A DNA stretch of 64,000 nt from Pseudomonadales bacterium (GTDB taxonomy: Bacteria > Pseudomonadota > Gammaproteobacteria > Pseudomonadales > IMCC2047): positions 186,001 through 250,000 of the forward strand of contig JACKNY010000001.1 of NCBI GenBank assembly GCA_024234615.1, given 5' to 3'. A program made the translations under genes and the position numbers. This document shows, piece after piece, positions 1 to 8,747 of the stretch (position 1 is its first letter; each line of letters opens with the position of its first letter). A model generated the notes under the pieces. The model searched no databases, was not told the DNA's origin, and saw only the letters and a list, made by a program, of their open reading frames with translations.

Positions 1-1280
1 ATGTTGCCCGTATGGTGCATACCAACCTGTTGCTGGTCTGGCTGTTATTTGGCTTTATGGGAGCTTCTTACTATCTGGTTCCCGAAGAAAGTGATACTGA
101 ACTTTATAGCCCTTGGTTGGCGCGGGTTACCTTTTGGGTCTTTGCGGCGGCAGGTGTGGCAACGGTGCTAGGGTACCTGCTGGTGCCATATGCCAAATTG
201 GCAGAGTTGACCTATAACCACCTGTTACCGACTATGGGCCGTGAGTTTCTGGAACAGCCCACCATTACCAAGATTGGTATTGTGCTGGTCTGCCTGTCCT
301 ATGTGTTTAACATCGGCATGACAATTCTTAAAGGCCGCAAAACCGTGATCAATATGGTGCTTATTACCGGCTTGATCGGTCTGGCAGTGTTTTTCCTATT
401 CTCCTTCTATAATCCCGACAACCTGGTGCTGGACAAGTATTTCTGGTGGTGGGTTGTGCATTTGTGGGTTGAGGGCGTATGGGAATTGATTCTTGGCGCG
501 ATTCTGGCTTTTGTGGTGATTAAAGTGACCGGTGTTGACCGTGAGGTCGTTGAGAAATGGCTCTATGTGATTATCGCGTTGGCGTTAATTTCTGGTCTGA
601 TTGGGATGGGGCATCACTATTTCTGGATTGGCCCTGGTGTGTATTGGCTGTGGCTCGGTTCAATCTTCTCTGCTCTTGAGCCCGTCCCATTCTTTATGAT
701 GGTGATGTTTGCCTTCAAAATGGTTGGCGAGCGCAAATTCGAGCATCACAACAAAGTAGCCGTTAAGTGGGCACTTGGCACTACGGTTATGGGCTTTCTG
801 GGTGCAGGCGTTTGGGGTTTTATTCACACGCTGGCGCCGGTCAACTACTTTACGCACGGTTCACAGCTCACTGCGGCCCACGGGCACTTAGCCTTCTTTG
901 GTGCCTACGCGATGATCGTGCTGACCATTATTTCCTACGCGATGCCGATCTTACGCGGCAGGCCGCACGGTAATCCGTTATCCGCGCAACGCCTGGAAAC
1001 CTTTGCCTTTTGGACTATGTGTATCAGTATGATCGGTATTACTTTGGCATTGACCGTTGCGGGAGCTTGGCAGGTGGCGATACAGCGTTTGCCGGAATCG
1101 GGCGAAGCCCTCAACTTTATGGCGACGCAGGACAGGATCGCACCAATATTCTGGGTAAGAGAAATTTTTGGGCTGGTCTTCCTGGTTGGTCTCGTCGCTT
1201 ATTTGGCTAGCTTCTTTGTCGGTAGTGAAGCCACTGCTATTGAAGACCAGTCGCAGCTGTCGGATGCGACGGCGGCCTAG
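1..1280 (+). CDS. norB: Nitric oxide reductase large subunit NorB, 5' end outside window
   Basis: Catalytic haem b / haem b3-FeB subunit of the cytochrome c-dependent NO reductase, an inner-membrane enzyme reducing two NO to N2O. The frame is already open at the left edge (VAR precedes the first internal Met), so the N-terminus is missing and the Met at base 12 is not the start. Typical NorB stretches are readable: MVHTNLLLVWLLFGFMGASY, the WWWVVHLWVEGVWEL helix, GHHYFWIG with metal-ligand histidines, and AAHGHLAFFGAYAM near the C-terminal end. About a dozen hydrophobic helices are present. norC should lie just upstream. The norD and norQ genes that follow are the usual activation partners. 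Confidence 0.97.
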   Translation, partial: VARMVHTNLLLVWLLFGFMGASYYLVPEESDTELYSPWLARVTFWVFAAAGVATVLGYLLVPYAKLAELTYNHLLPTMGREFLEQPTITKIGIVLVCLSYVFNIGMTILKGRKTVINMVLITGLIGLAVFFLFSFYNPDNLVLDKYFWWWVVHLWVEGVWELILGAILAFVVIKVTGVDREVVEKWLYVIIALALISGLIGMGHHYFWIGPGVYWLWLGSIFSALEPVPFFMMVMFAFKMVGERKFEHHNKVAVKWALGTTVMGFLGAGVWGFIHTLAPVNYFTHGSQLTAAHGHLAFFGAYAMIVLTIISYAMPILRGRPHGNPLSAQRLETFAFWTMCISMIGITLALTVAGAWQVAIQRLPESGEALNFMATQDRIAPIFWVREIFGLVFLVGLVAYLASFFVGSEATAIEDQSQLSDATAA

Positions 1281-1344
1281 TGGGTTGGGGAATGGTGAAC
1301 AGCTTACGGTTTAGGTTCCCCTGCTACAGGCTAAGAAATTAGTT

Positions 1345-1389
1345 GTAGGTACAGCTTTGCCCACATTATCGGGTGAAAGCTGAACCTAC
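1345..1389 (+). repeat. Intercistronic hairpin between norB and norD
   Basis: Inverted repeat: GTAGGT, mismatch, CAGCTTT, two mismatches, CC in the left arm (1345-1362) pairs with GG, AAAGCTG, ACCTAC in the right arm (1372-1389) around a 9-base loop. No T-run follows, so it is more likely an mRNA processing or stability element between norB and norD than a full terminator. Confidence 0.6.
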
Positions 1390-1415
1390 TGTATTAAAGA
1401 GGCTTAAAGAGTTTA

Positions 1416-3248
1416 ATGGAAGAGTTTGTCGGTCAGCTTTGGCATCGGTTAGTCACGCGTCATTCGCAATCGGAGTATCTTGATGCACAAGTCAAGCTAA
1501 GCGAGGTGGCGCATCAACTGGCACCCTATTATCGTGCAATGGGGGGCGCTCCCGGCAAACTCATCGAGGGGACACCGGCACGGCGGATTAATACGCGCCG
1601 CCGCTTGCGTGATCAATTGGCGGGCACGCAAAAGCGTTTTCCTTTGAGCTGGCAGGACGAGCGCAGTCTGCGCTTACCGAAAAGTATCGCCTGTTTTCCG
1701 AGTCAGGAATTAAACGAGACGCTCTATTACTGGTTGACCGCGATGGCAGCGCATCAGCCGGTGATCCGACATTGGTTTTTGGATAATCAACAAGTCTGCC
1801 AGCAAATCCTGCAACGTTATCCCGGCTTAAAGCTGGTCTATGCGCAGCTGGTCGAGTCAGTTATCGATTTGCGTGATCAATGGTATCGTTTTGACGGGGC
1901 GGAACTGGAGCGTGAACAGGCTATCAGATCCGCTTTACTTAATCCGGGCAGTGTTGCTAATTTGCCGCGCGCGCCCCGCGAACCTTTGCCGGTGCCGCTT
2001 TGGTTATACCCGGAACCTTTGCATGCGGTAGCTATCGCGGCGGACGAAGTCTTGGATGACAAGTCCGAAAGCAACAGTGCTGGGCCACAGGATTTAAAAC
2101 AGGCGGAGCGGAAAACAGCAACACGAATTGATGATTGCCGCGAAACCGATGGTTTGATGGTGTTTCAACTGGCCAGCCTGCTGAGTTGGACGGAGCAGGT
2201 GGCGGTTGATCGTTGTCAGGACGAAGACACGGATGATGACGGCAGCAAAGCAGTTGAGGATATTGATGTTATTAGCCTTGCACGGCAACGCCGCGCAGGT
2301 GCGGCCAAAGTAAAATTTGATTTGGATTTGCCTGCGGCGGAAAACGACGAATTGCCTTTGGGTGAGGGTATCCGGTTGCCGGAATGGGATTACCGCAAGT
2401 CAAAATTAATCGAAAACTATTGCCTACTACAACCATTTCTTGCAGATCAGACTGTTCCGGCGCAGGTACCCAACGCTTTAAAAAATAGCGCACGCTGCCT
2501 GCGTAACCGCTTCTCGATGTTGCGACCGCAACGACAATGGCAATGGCGCCAGCCAGTCGGTGATGAATTAGATTTGAGTGCTTATATCGATTCACTAACG
2601 CAACCTGAACAAAAAGTCGAAGGTCAGGATTTGTTCAAATCACGCGCTGCTGTGGGCAGAGAACTGTCCTGCTTGCTGTTGGCGGATCTTTCCATGTCTA
2701 CTGATGTTGCGCTGACCGAACAGCAAAGGGTGATCGATGTGATTCGTGATACCTTGCTGCTGTTTGCCGAGGCCCTGAGTGGTTCGGGCGATCGCTTTGC
2801 CATCTATGGTTTTTCCTCGGTGAAAAATAAACAGGTGCGTTATCATCTGTTGAAGAATTTTGCCGAAGCCTATAGCGATCAAACCCGTGGCCGCATACTC
2901 GCTATTAAGCCGGGTTTTTACACCCGCATGGGAGCGGCGATCCGCCAATCCACAGCTATCCTCAAAATTCAAAAAACGCAACAGCGTTTGCTGCTTATCG
3001 TGTCCGACGGCAAGCCTAACGATATTGATCATTATGAAGGCCGCTACGGCGTTGAAGATACTCGTCAGGCAATTTTAGAAGCGAAACAGCAAGGGCTACT
3101 GCCCTTTTGTGTGACGGTGGACGATAAGGCTGGTGACTATCTTCCCTATCTGTTCGGTGCACAGGGCTACGCCATGGTGAGTGATGTGCAGCGATTGCCG
3201 CAATTATTACCGAAACTTTATTTAAATTTAACCGGTGCGATCAGTTAA
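1416..3248 (+). CDS. norD: NO reductase activation protein NorD (VWA domain)
   Basis: Cytoplasmic protein of 610 residues that works with the AAA+ ATPase NorQ to mature NO reductase, probably by helping insert the non-haem iron FeB. The N-terminal two thirds is poorly structured by eye and includes an acidic stretch around residues 255-285. The C-terminal part, from about residue 415, is a von Willebrand factor A domain with the MIDAS metal motif DLSMS near residue 424 and a second conserved aspartate in IVSDGKPND. The gene follows norB after 135 bases and precedes norQ by 14, which fits one operon. Length and context are standard for NorD. Confidence 0.94.
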   Translation: MEEFVGQLWHRLVTRHSQSEYLDAQVKLSEVAHQLAPYYRAMGGAPGKLIEGTPARRINTRRRLRDQLAGTQKRFPLSWQDERSLRLPKSIACFPSQELNETLYYWLTAMAAHQPVIRHWFLDNQQVCQQILQRYPGLKLVYAQLVESVIDLRDQWYRFDGAELEREQAIRSALLNPGSVANLPRAPREPLPVPLWLYPEPLHAVAIAADEVLDDKSESNSAGPQDLKQAERKTATRIDDCRETDGLMVFQLASLLSWTEQVAVDRCQDEDTDDDGSKAVEDIDVISLARQRRAGAAKVKFDLDLPAAENDELPLGEGIRLPEWDYRKSKLIENYCLLQPFLADQTVPAQVPNALKNSARCLRNRFSMLRPQRQWQWRQPVGDELDLSAYIDSLTQPEQKVEGQDLFKSRAAVGRELSCLLLADLSMSTDVALTEQQRVIDVIRDTLLLFAEALSGSGDRFAIYGFSSVKNKQVRYHLLKNFAEAYSDQTRGRILAIKPGFYTRMGAAIRQSTAILKIQKTQQRLLLIVSDGKPNDIDHYEGRYGVEDTRQAILEAKQQGLLPFCVTVDDKAGDYLPYLFGAQGYAMVSDVQRLPQLLPKLYLNLTGAIS

Positions 3249-3262
3249 CCGCAGGTGTCAGT

Positions 3263-4039
3263 ATGAACGAAACGATCAATTATTTAGCGCAAGGGCGAGA
3301 GATTGAAATTTTTAATCAAGCGGCCCAAAACGGCTTGCCAGTCCTACTTAAAGGGCCGACTGGTTGTGGTAAAACCCGCTTTGTTGAATACATGGCACAG
3401 CAGCTGGAGCGCCCTGTATACACTATCGCTTGTCATGATGACCTGACTGCTTCTGACCTGGTAGGACGGCATTTGATTGGCGCCGCAGGGACCTATTGGC
3501 AGGACGGCCCACTAACCAAAGCGGTTCGTGAAGGAGCCATCTGCTATCTGGATGAAGTGGTGGAAGCACGCAAAGATACTACGGTGGTTTTGCATCCTTT
3601 GGCAGATCACCGGCGCGTGTTACCACTGGAAAGAACCGGAGAGCTGTTGAAGGCGCATCCAGATTTTATGCTGGTGATTTCCTATAACCCTGGTTATCAG
3701 AATCTAATGAAAGGACTCAAGCCCAGCACCCGTCAGCGCTTTGTTGCACTGAGTTTTGATTACCCGAAGATAGCACTCGAAACAGAGATTGTCGCCCAAG
3801 AAAGCGGGGTGGAAACGGCATTGGCCCACCAGTTAGTGATGCTGGCGAACGATTTACGCAGGCTCAAAGAGCATGACTTGGAAGAGGCGGCGTCGACGCG
3901 CTTACTGATATATACCGCACTGATGATTAAATCTGGGCTGCCAGTAAAAGAAGCCTGCGTGGCCTGCATGGCGGAGCCGCTCACCGATGAATTGGAAACG
4001 CTGGCGGCGTTGAATAAGTTAATCGATGCCCACTTCTAA
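3263..4039 (+). CDS. norQ: NorQ / CbbQ-type AAA+ ATPase
   Basis: MoxR-family AAA+ ATPase of 258 residues, the ATP-driven partner of NorD in activating NO reductase. Walker A is GPTGCGKT at residues 31-38 and Walker B is the CYLDE stretch at 94-98. The conserved YNPGYQ and RQRF segments (sensor 1 and arginine finger region) and the C-terminal CbbQ/NirQ/NorQ-type domain follow. It starts 14 bases after norD. The family also contains CbbQ, a Rubisco activase partner; the nor neighbours decide for NorQ. Confidence 0.95.
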   Translation: MNETINYLAQGREIEIFNQAAQNGLPVLLKGPTGCGKTRFVEYMAQQLERPVYTIACHDDLTASDLVGRHLIGAAGTYWQDGPLTKAVREGAICYLDEVVEARKDTTVVLHPLADHRRVLPLERTGELLKAHPDFMLVISYNPGYQNLMKGLKPSTRQRFVALSFDYPKIALETEIVAQESGVETALAHQLVMLANDLRRLKEHDLEEAASTRLLIYTALMIKSGLPVKEACVACMAEPLTDELETLAALNKLIDAHF

Positions 4040-4072
4040 GGCAAATGTCTGTGGTCCTATGGAAGCGCTAAT

Positions 4073-4690
4073 ATGACTGGCTTGAATCAGGCGGTAGTTG
4101 CCGCGGCTTGGCCACAACCAACGTCAGGGGAAAGGGTTAAAAAAACGCCGGGCAATATCGCTATTTGGATATTGATCTATGCCGAGCTAACCGAATTTGC
4201 ACTATTTTTCATCGTCTTCTTGGTAGTGCGTTCCCATAATCAGGATATTTTTGCAGTTGGGCCTAGTCAGCTCAATACGCTCGCTGGTGTACTCAATACG
4301 CTCGTGTTAATCAGCAGTAGCTATTTTATTGCGCGGGCGATTTCGAGCATTAAAGCAGGGCAGCGCGATGCCTGCCTGAAATGGCTATGGCTGACCTTGG
4401 CGGCGGGCGCTGGATACTGCGCCATCAAAGGCTGGGAGTACTATTGGAATCATAGTCAGGGCATCGATTCGAAAACCAATGTTTTCTTTTCGCTCTATTA
4501 TTATCTGACGTTCAATCATTTGTTACACGTGCTGGTCGGTATGTGTACTATTTTGTTCGTAACTATTCGTACCCAGATGAATGCCTATGATGAGAAGAGT
4601 CACGAAGGCCTGGAAAGTGCGGCGAGTTATTGGCACATGATTGACCTGGCCTGGATTATTATTTTCCCATTGCTGTATGTGCTGTGTTAA
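4073..4690 (+). CDS. norE: NorE, cytochrome c oxidase subunit III-like membrane protein
   Basis: Haem-copper oxidase subunit III family protein of 205 residues with about five hydrophobic helices, shorter than a true CoxIII. Family signatures are the IYAELTEFALFFIVFLVVRS helix near residues 37-56 and the final SYWHMIDLAWIIIFPLLYV helix. In denitrifiers NorE is not part of the purified NO reductase but improves its activity or assembly. It lies 33 bases after norQ and 15 before norF. A stray oxidase subunit III is the alternative, but no oxidase genes are nearby. Confidence 0.9.
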   Translation: MTGLNQAVVAAAWPQPTSGERVKKTPGNIAIWILIYAELTEFALFFIVFLVVRSHNQDIFAVGPSQLNTLAGVLNTLVLISSSYFIARAISSIKAGQRDACLKWLWLTLAAGAGYCAIKGWEYYWNHSQGIDSKTNVFFSLYYYLTFNHLLHVLVGMCTILFVTIRTQMNAYDEKSHEGLESAASYWHMIDLAWIIIFPLLYVLC

Positions 4691-4705
4691 AAGAGGTAAA
4701 TCGAA

Positions 4706-5014
4706 GTGGCATCGTTGTTGCTAAAACTCCGCGAGCAGAATAAACAACTCACGCTGGTTTGGGGCCTGCTGTTGGCCCTTACTTTGTTCAGCGCGGCATT
4801 TGCGGAGCAGGGTGCTTCCGGCGCACTCCTGGTTGTTTTTGTCTGCATCTCCTTTGCCGTAAAAGGCTCGTTAGTGACAGAAAGACTGATGGGGCTTTAT
4901 ACGGCCATTGGGAATGCCCGTTGGTTGATGTTGGCATATTTTGTCGTCCTGCCTATTTTGATCGGGGGGGCGATTTTGTTTCCAGATTTGGTAGTACGGG
5001 TGACGACGCTTTAG
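4706..5014 (+). CDS. norF: NorF-like small membrane protein
   Basis: Small protein of 102 residues starting at GTG, with GAGGTAA upstream. Three predicted membrane helices (about residues 15-32, 39-54 and 74-94) resemble the cytochrome c oxidase subunit IV / NorF family. NorF accompanies NorE in several denitrifiers and affects NO reductase activity. The assignment rests mainly on size, topology and position directly after norE, because this family is weakly conserved. The stop codon falls in the left arm of the dyad shared with hupE. Confidence 0.75.
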   Translation: MASLLLKLREQNKQLTLVWGLLLALTLFSAAFAEQGASGALLVVFVCISFAVKGSLVTERLMGLYTAIGNARWLMLAYFVVLPILIGGAILFPDLVVRVTTL

Positions 5015-5055
5015 TGAATATTATGCCTGGAATAGATCGATCATCAGGTATTCAC
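5014..5055. terminator. Dyad between the convergent norF and hupE genes
   Basis: GTGAATA, five bases, CCTG (5014-5029) is matched by CAGG, TATTCAC (5045-5055). The dyad touches the stop codons of both norF and hupE, as expected for a shared transcription end, but lacks T-runs. Confidence 0.45.
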
Positions 5056-5627
5056 ATAATGATAAGGTGAAAACCGATGCCGACAATACCTGCCCCAACA
5101 TAGCGCAGGAACTGAGCGCCATTGTTGAATTTTTTTGCAAAGACACCTATCAAAACGCCAGCGATATGAATACCGGCAGTCCCGACAACAAATCCGGATG
5201 CATATAGTACAGGCTTGGCCAAGTAGGGCATTTCAGAGCCATGTGCATGACCGTGAAAAATGGCGAAAAAGCCCACAAAGGTCATTGCCAATATTGGTGA
5301 GAGTTTCTTTTCGGCAACAAGTGCAAAGCCAAGAGCCAATACGGAAAAGGCGATGCCATGTTCAACGGAAACTAATTGTATACCCCGCATTCCCATTATC
5401 GCGCCAATTAACATAACAAATACAAAAGTAGCTGGAACGCTCCAAATAGCTCGTCCGCCCATTTGAGCACTTAAGATACCGACGCTGATCATAGCTAAGA
5501 GGTGATCCAATCCGAGCACCGGATGATTCAGGCCCGCCATAAACCCTCCACCGTAACCAGTTCCATGAGCGTAAGCTAAGCTTGGGAAAAGTAATCCAAT
5601 CGTTAGTGGGGGTATGATCTTTTTCAT
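5052..5627 (-). CDS. HupE/UreJ family metal permease
   Basis: Membrane protein of 191 residues with an N-terminal signal peptide (MKKIIPPLTIGLLFPSLAYA) and about six helices. Family motifs are HPVLGLDHLLAM shortly after the signal sequence and HGHAHGSEMP in the middle; the His, Asp and Glu residues are thought to bind nickel or cobalt. HupE/UreJ proteins import Ni or Co for hydrogenase, urease or cobalamin, but none of those genes is in this window, so the metal and purpose are open. AGGAGA sits just before the ATG. It is convergent with the nor cluster. Confidence 0.9.
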   Translation of the reverse strand: MKKIIPPLTIGLLFPSLAYAHGTGYGGGFMAGLNHPVLGLDHLLAMISVGILSAQMGGRAIWSVPATFVFVMLIGAIMGMRGIQLVSVEHGIAFSVLALGFALVAEKKLSPILAMTFVGFFAIFHGHAHGSEMPYLAKPVLYASGFVVGTAGIHIAGVLIGVFAKKFNNGAQFLRYVGAGIVGIGFHLIIM

Positions 5628-5898
5628 CTGCTCTCCTTGGGTATCTAAGATATTCTAGGCGAAGTAATAAGAATTGCATGAAACTTTTTAGTTTGAAGCA
5701 AAATAAGACGGGCTTTGATGCCGCCCCGCATACAGCTGGCTCGTTATAAAAAATACTGAAATTATTTCAAGGGTTTTAAGTCATTTTCCCTGTGACAGCA
5801 GTTACTGTTACTCATTCGCCCAAGCAAATATACGACGTGTTTTTTTGTGTGTAGAATAGGGCGCTTATTTTGGTAATTAACGGGCGAACAGAAATCAT

Positions 5899-6570
5899 AT
5901 GGCTGACTATTTGATTGCACCCTCCATCCTTTCTGCGGACTTTGCGCGTTTAGGTGAAGAAGTCGATACGGTGCTTGCGGCGGGCGCTGATATCGTGCAC
6001 TTTGATGTGATGGACAACCATTACGTGCCTAATCTTACGATCGGTCCGATGGTGTGCGAAGCGCTGCGCAAATACGGCATCACTGCCTCGATTGACGTCC
6101 ATTTGATGGTCAAACCCGTGGACCGAATTATTGGTGATTTTATCGATGCGGGGGCTTCCTATATAACCTTTCACCCGGAAGCTTCGGAACATATTGATCG
6201 CTCGTTGCAACTGATTCGCGATGGCGGCTGTAAAGCCGGTTTGGCGTTGAATCCGGCGACCTCTTTGAGCTGTCTTGAGGAGGTGATGGATAAGCTAGAT
6301 ATGATTCTGCTGATGTCCGTAAACCCTGGCTTTGGTGGACAAAAATTTATCCCCGGTACCTACAAAAAAATTCAGCGGGTACGTGAACTGATTGCTGCCA
6401 GCGGTTTGGATATCCGACTCGAGGTCGATGGTGGTATCGGTGTTAATAATATTGCCGAGGTTGCTAAAGCCGGCGCAGATACTTTCGTTGCCGGATCAGC
6501 GATCTTTGGGAGCGGCGATTATCAGCAAACGATACAAAATATGCGTGACGCGCTCGCCCAAGTGAGTTAA
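5899..6570 (+). CDS. rpe: Ribulose-phosphate 3-epimerase
   Basis: Interconverts ribulose 5-phosphate and xylulose 5-phosphate in the pentose phosphate pathway. This is a complete 223-residue TIM-barrel. Metal-binding and catalytic segments are all present: HFDVMDNHYVPN (His and Asp), DVHLMV, MSVNPGFGGQ and EVDGGI near the C-terminus. In many Gammaproteobacteria rpe is followed by gph and then trpE or other genes; here trpE comes directly, 60 bases later. The 270 bases upstream probably hold its promoter; a TAGAAT box at 5852-5857 is the best -10 candidate, without a good -35. Confidence 0.98.
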   Translation: MADYLIAPSILSADFARLGEEVDTVLAAGADIVHFDVMDNHYVPNLTIGPMVCEALRKYGITASIDVHLMVKPVDRIIGDFIDAGASYITFHPEASEHIDRSLQLIRDGGCKAGLALNPATSLSCLEEVMDKLDMILLMSVNPGFGGQKFIPGTYKKIQRVRELIAASGLDIRLEVDGGIGVNNIAEVAKAGADTFVAGSAIFGSGDYQQTIQNMRDALAQVS

Positions 6571-6591
6571 TTATTGCCCGTAACAAGTACC

Positions 6592-6603
6592 CGTCGATCG
6601 ACG
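6592..6603. repeat. Perfect 12-bp palindrome between rpe and trpE
   Basis: CGTCGATCGACG reads the same on both strands, in the 60-base gap and 27 bases before the trpE start. It could be a protein-binding site or chance; no trp attenuator fits in this gap. Confidence 0.4.
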
Positions 6604-6630
6604 TTAAAGTAACAAGGAATACGTTTTCTG

Positions 6631-8154
6631 ATGACCCCCGAATATTTTGCCCAGCTCACTACCGAGGGCTATAACCGCATACCCATTACGCGCACAGTGC
6701 TGGCGGATTTGGACACACCCTTAAGTTCCTACCTGAAGTTGGCGTCTGGTCCCTACTCCTATATGTTTGAGTCGGTACAGGGCGGTGAAAAATGGGGGCG
6801 TTATTCGATTATTGGTTTGCCTTGTCGTACGGTCATAAAAGTACGGGGCTATCAAATCAGTGTTGAAACCGATGGCGAATTGGTGGAATCGCTAGAGCAT
6901 GCCGATCCATTTGAGTTTGTGAAGGAATTTCAGGCGCGATACCGGGTGGCTCAGCTCGATGATAGTCCACGTTATAATGGTGGTTTGGCTGGTTATTTCG
7001 GTTATGACACGGTGCGTTATATCGAGCCGCGTCTCAAGGCGTCAATGCCACAGGATAAGATAGGGAATCCGGACATTGTGTTGATGTTGTCGGATGAGGT
7101 GTTGGTGTTCGATAACCTGGCAGGCACCCTGAGTCTTATTATTCATGTCGATCCGGCAGTACCGGATGCTTATCAGCTGGCACAACAACGGCTGGATTAT
7201 CTAGTCTCGAAGTTGCCGGAACCTTCGCCTTTGCTGGCGGAAATTAATTTGGATGTAGTGAATATGGCAGCGGATAAACTGCCGATCAGCGAAAGCGAAT
7301 TTAAGTCGGATTTCACCCAACCCGAATACGAAGCCGCAGTAGAAAAAATTAAAGAGTACGCACTATCGGGAGATATCATGCAGGTGGTGCCTTCACAGCG
7401 GATGACTATTCCCTTCGAAGCAGAGCCGATTAACCTTTATCGAGCCCTTAGAAACCTTAATCCTTCACCCTATATGTTTTATCTGAACCTGGGTGATTTT
7501 TATGTGGTGGGGGCCTCACCGGAAGTGCTAACGCGGGTTGAGAATGGTGAAATCACAGTGCGGCCTATTGCCGGCACTCGGCGGCGCGGCAAAACGGAAG
7601 CGGATGATCTGGCTATGGAGCAGGATTTATTGAGCGATCCGAAGGAAATTGCCGAGCATTTAATGTTAATTGATCTGGGCCGCAATGATGTTGGCCGTGT
7701 CGCCAAAACGGGTAGCGTCCGGGTCACGGATAAGATGGTGGTAGAGCGTTACTCTCATGTCATGCACATTGTTTCTAATGTAGTTGGTGAGATTAAACCG
7801 GGGCTATCGGCGATTGATGTGTTACGGGCAACTATCCCAGCGGGTACGCTTAGCGGTGCGCCGAAGATTCGTGCGATGGAAATTATCGATGAGGTCGAGC
7901 CGGTCAAGCGCGGTGTATACGGCGGCGCGGTAGGCTATATTTCCTGGCAAGATAATATGGATACCTGCATCGCCATCCGTACGGCGGTAATCAAAGATAA
8001 AATGCTTTATGTCCAGGCCGGTGGCGGTGTGGTGGCGGATTCGGTACCAAAACTGGAATGGAAAGAGACCATGAATAAGGCGCGCGCCATGTTTCGTGCG
8101 GTCGCGATGGCGCATACGGAAACAGAAAGTAACGATAATGTGGGACAGGGTTAG
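6631..8154 (+). CDS. trpE: Anthranilate synthase component I
   Basis: Large subunit (507 residues) converting chorismate to anthranilate, with ammonia supplied by TrpG; first step of tryptophan synthesis. The N-terminal domain holds the region around SYLKLASGPYSYMFES, the usual place for feedback binding of tryptophan. The C-terminal chorismate-binding domain has GDIMQVVPSQRM, RPIAGTRRRG, and IDLGRNDVGRV with its Mg-binding acidic residues. AAGGA lies 12 bases before the ATG. trpG begins 3 bases after the stop, so the two subunits are made from one transcript. Family relatives such as PabB are less likely given the trpG-trpD neighbours. Confidence 0.98.
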   Translation: MTPEYFAQLTTEGYNRIPITRTVLADLDTPLSSYLKLASGPYSYMFESVQGGEKWGRYSIIGLPCRTVIKVRGYQISVETDGELVESLEHADPFEFVKEFQARYRVAQLDDSPRYNGGLAGYFGYDTVRYIEPRLKASMPQDKIGNPDIVLMLSDEVLVFDNLAGTLSLIIHVDPAVPDAYQLAQQRLDYLVSKLPEPSPLLAEINLDVVNMAADKLPISESEFKSDFTQPEYEAAVEKIKEYALSGDIMQVVPSQRMTIPFEAEPINLYRALRNLNPSPYMFYLNLGDFYVVGASPEVLTRVENGEITVRPIAGTRRRGKTEADDLAMEQDLLSDPKEIAEHLMLIDLGRNDVGRVAKTGSVRVTDKMVVERYSHVMHIVSNVVGEIKPGLSAIDVLRATIPAGTLSGAPKIRAMEIIDEVEPVKRGVYGGAVGYISWQDNMDTCIAIRTAVIKDKMLYVQAGGGVVADSVPKLEWKETMNKARAMFRAVAMAHTETESNDNVGQG

Positions 8155-8157
8155 TTT

Positions 8158-8742
8158 ATGTTACTAATGATCGATAACTATGACTCCTTCACCTACAATG
8201 TGGTGCAATATTTGGGCGAGCTGGGTGCAGACGTGCAGGTTTACCGTAATGATGAGATAACCATCGCCGAGATAGAAGGTCTGAACCCGGAACGTATTGT
8301 AATCTCGCCCGGCCCCTGTACGCCCAACGAAGCGGGCATATCCGTTGCCACGATTGAACACTTTGCGGGTAAAAAACCGATCCTGGGTATTTGTCTGGGA
8401 CATCAATCCATTGGTCAAGCTTTTGGCGGTAAAATTGTTCGTGCCCGCCAGGTGATGCATGGCAAAACATCAATGATTCATCATCGAAATCAAGGCGTCT
8501 TTAAGGATTTGAAAAACCCCTTTGAAGCAACACGTTATCATTCGTTAGTCATTGAAAAGGTAAGCCTACCGGACTGTTTGGAAGTCACTGCTTGGACGGC
8601 CAATGCCGATGGATCGATAGATGAAATTATGGGGGTTCGCCATAAATCCTTGGCGATTGAAGGCGTGCAGTTTCATCCTGAATCGATACTGACTGAGCAC
8701 GGACATGATCTGCTCAGAAACTTTATAACGAACTCTCCTTAG
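8158..8742 (+). CDS. trpG: Anthranilate synthase component II (glutamine amidotransferase)
   Basis: Class I glutamine amidotransferase of 194 residues that releases ammonia from glutamine for TrpE. The nucleophile Cys79 lies in GICLGHQSIG, and the catalytic His-Glu pair is in QFHPESILTEHG near the C-terminus. The opening MIDNYDSFTYN is typical of TrpG/PabA. In many bacteria such a subunit also serves PabB in folate synthesis, which the sequence cannot rule out. It sits between trpE (3-base gap) and trpD (5-base gap). Confidence 0.98.
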   Translation: MLLMIDNYDSFTYNVVQYLGELGADVQVYRNDEITIAEIEGLNPERIVISPGPCTPNEAGISVATIEHFAGKKPILGICLGHQSIGQAFGGKIVRARQVMHGKTSMIHHRNQGVFKDLKNPFEATRYHSLVIEKVSLPDCLEVTAWTANADGSIDEIMGVRHKSLAIEGVQFHPESILTEHGHDLLRNFITNSP

Positions 8743-8747
8743 TTAGT

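Noticed and set aside
2272..3032. Antisense frames of 107 and 130 codons inside norD
   Set aside because: They lie opposite a well-conserved VWA protein, have no ribosome sites and no family resemblance.
5362..5679. A 105-codon frame overlapping hupE on the same strand
   Set aside because: hupE in the other frame has signal peptide, helices and family motifs; this one is a frame shadow.
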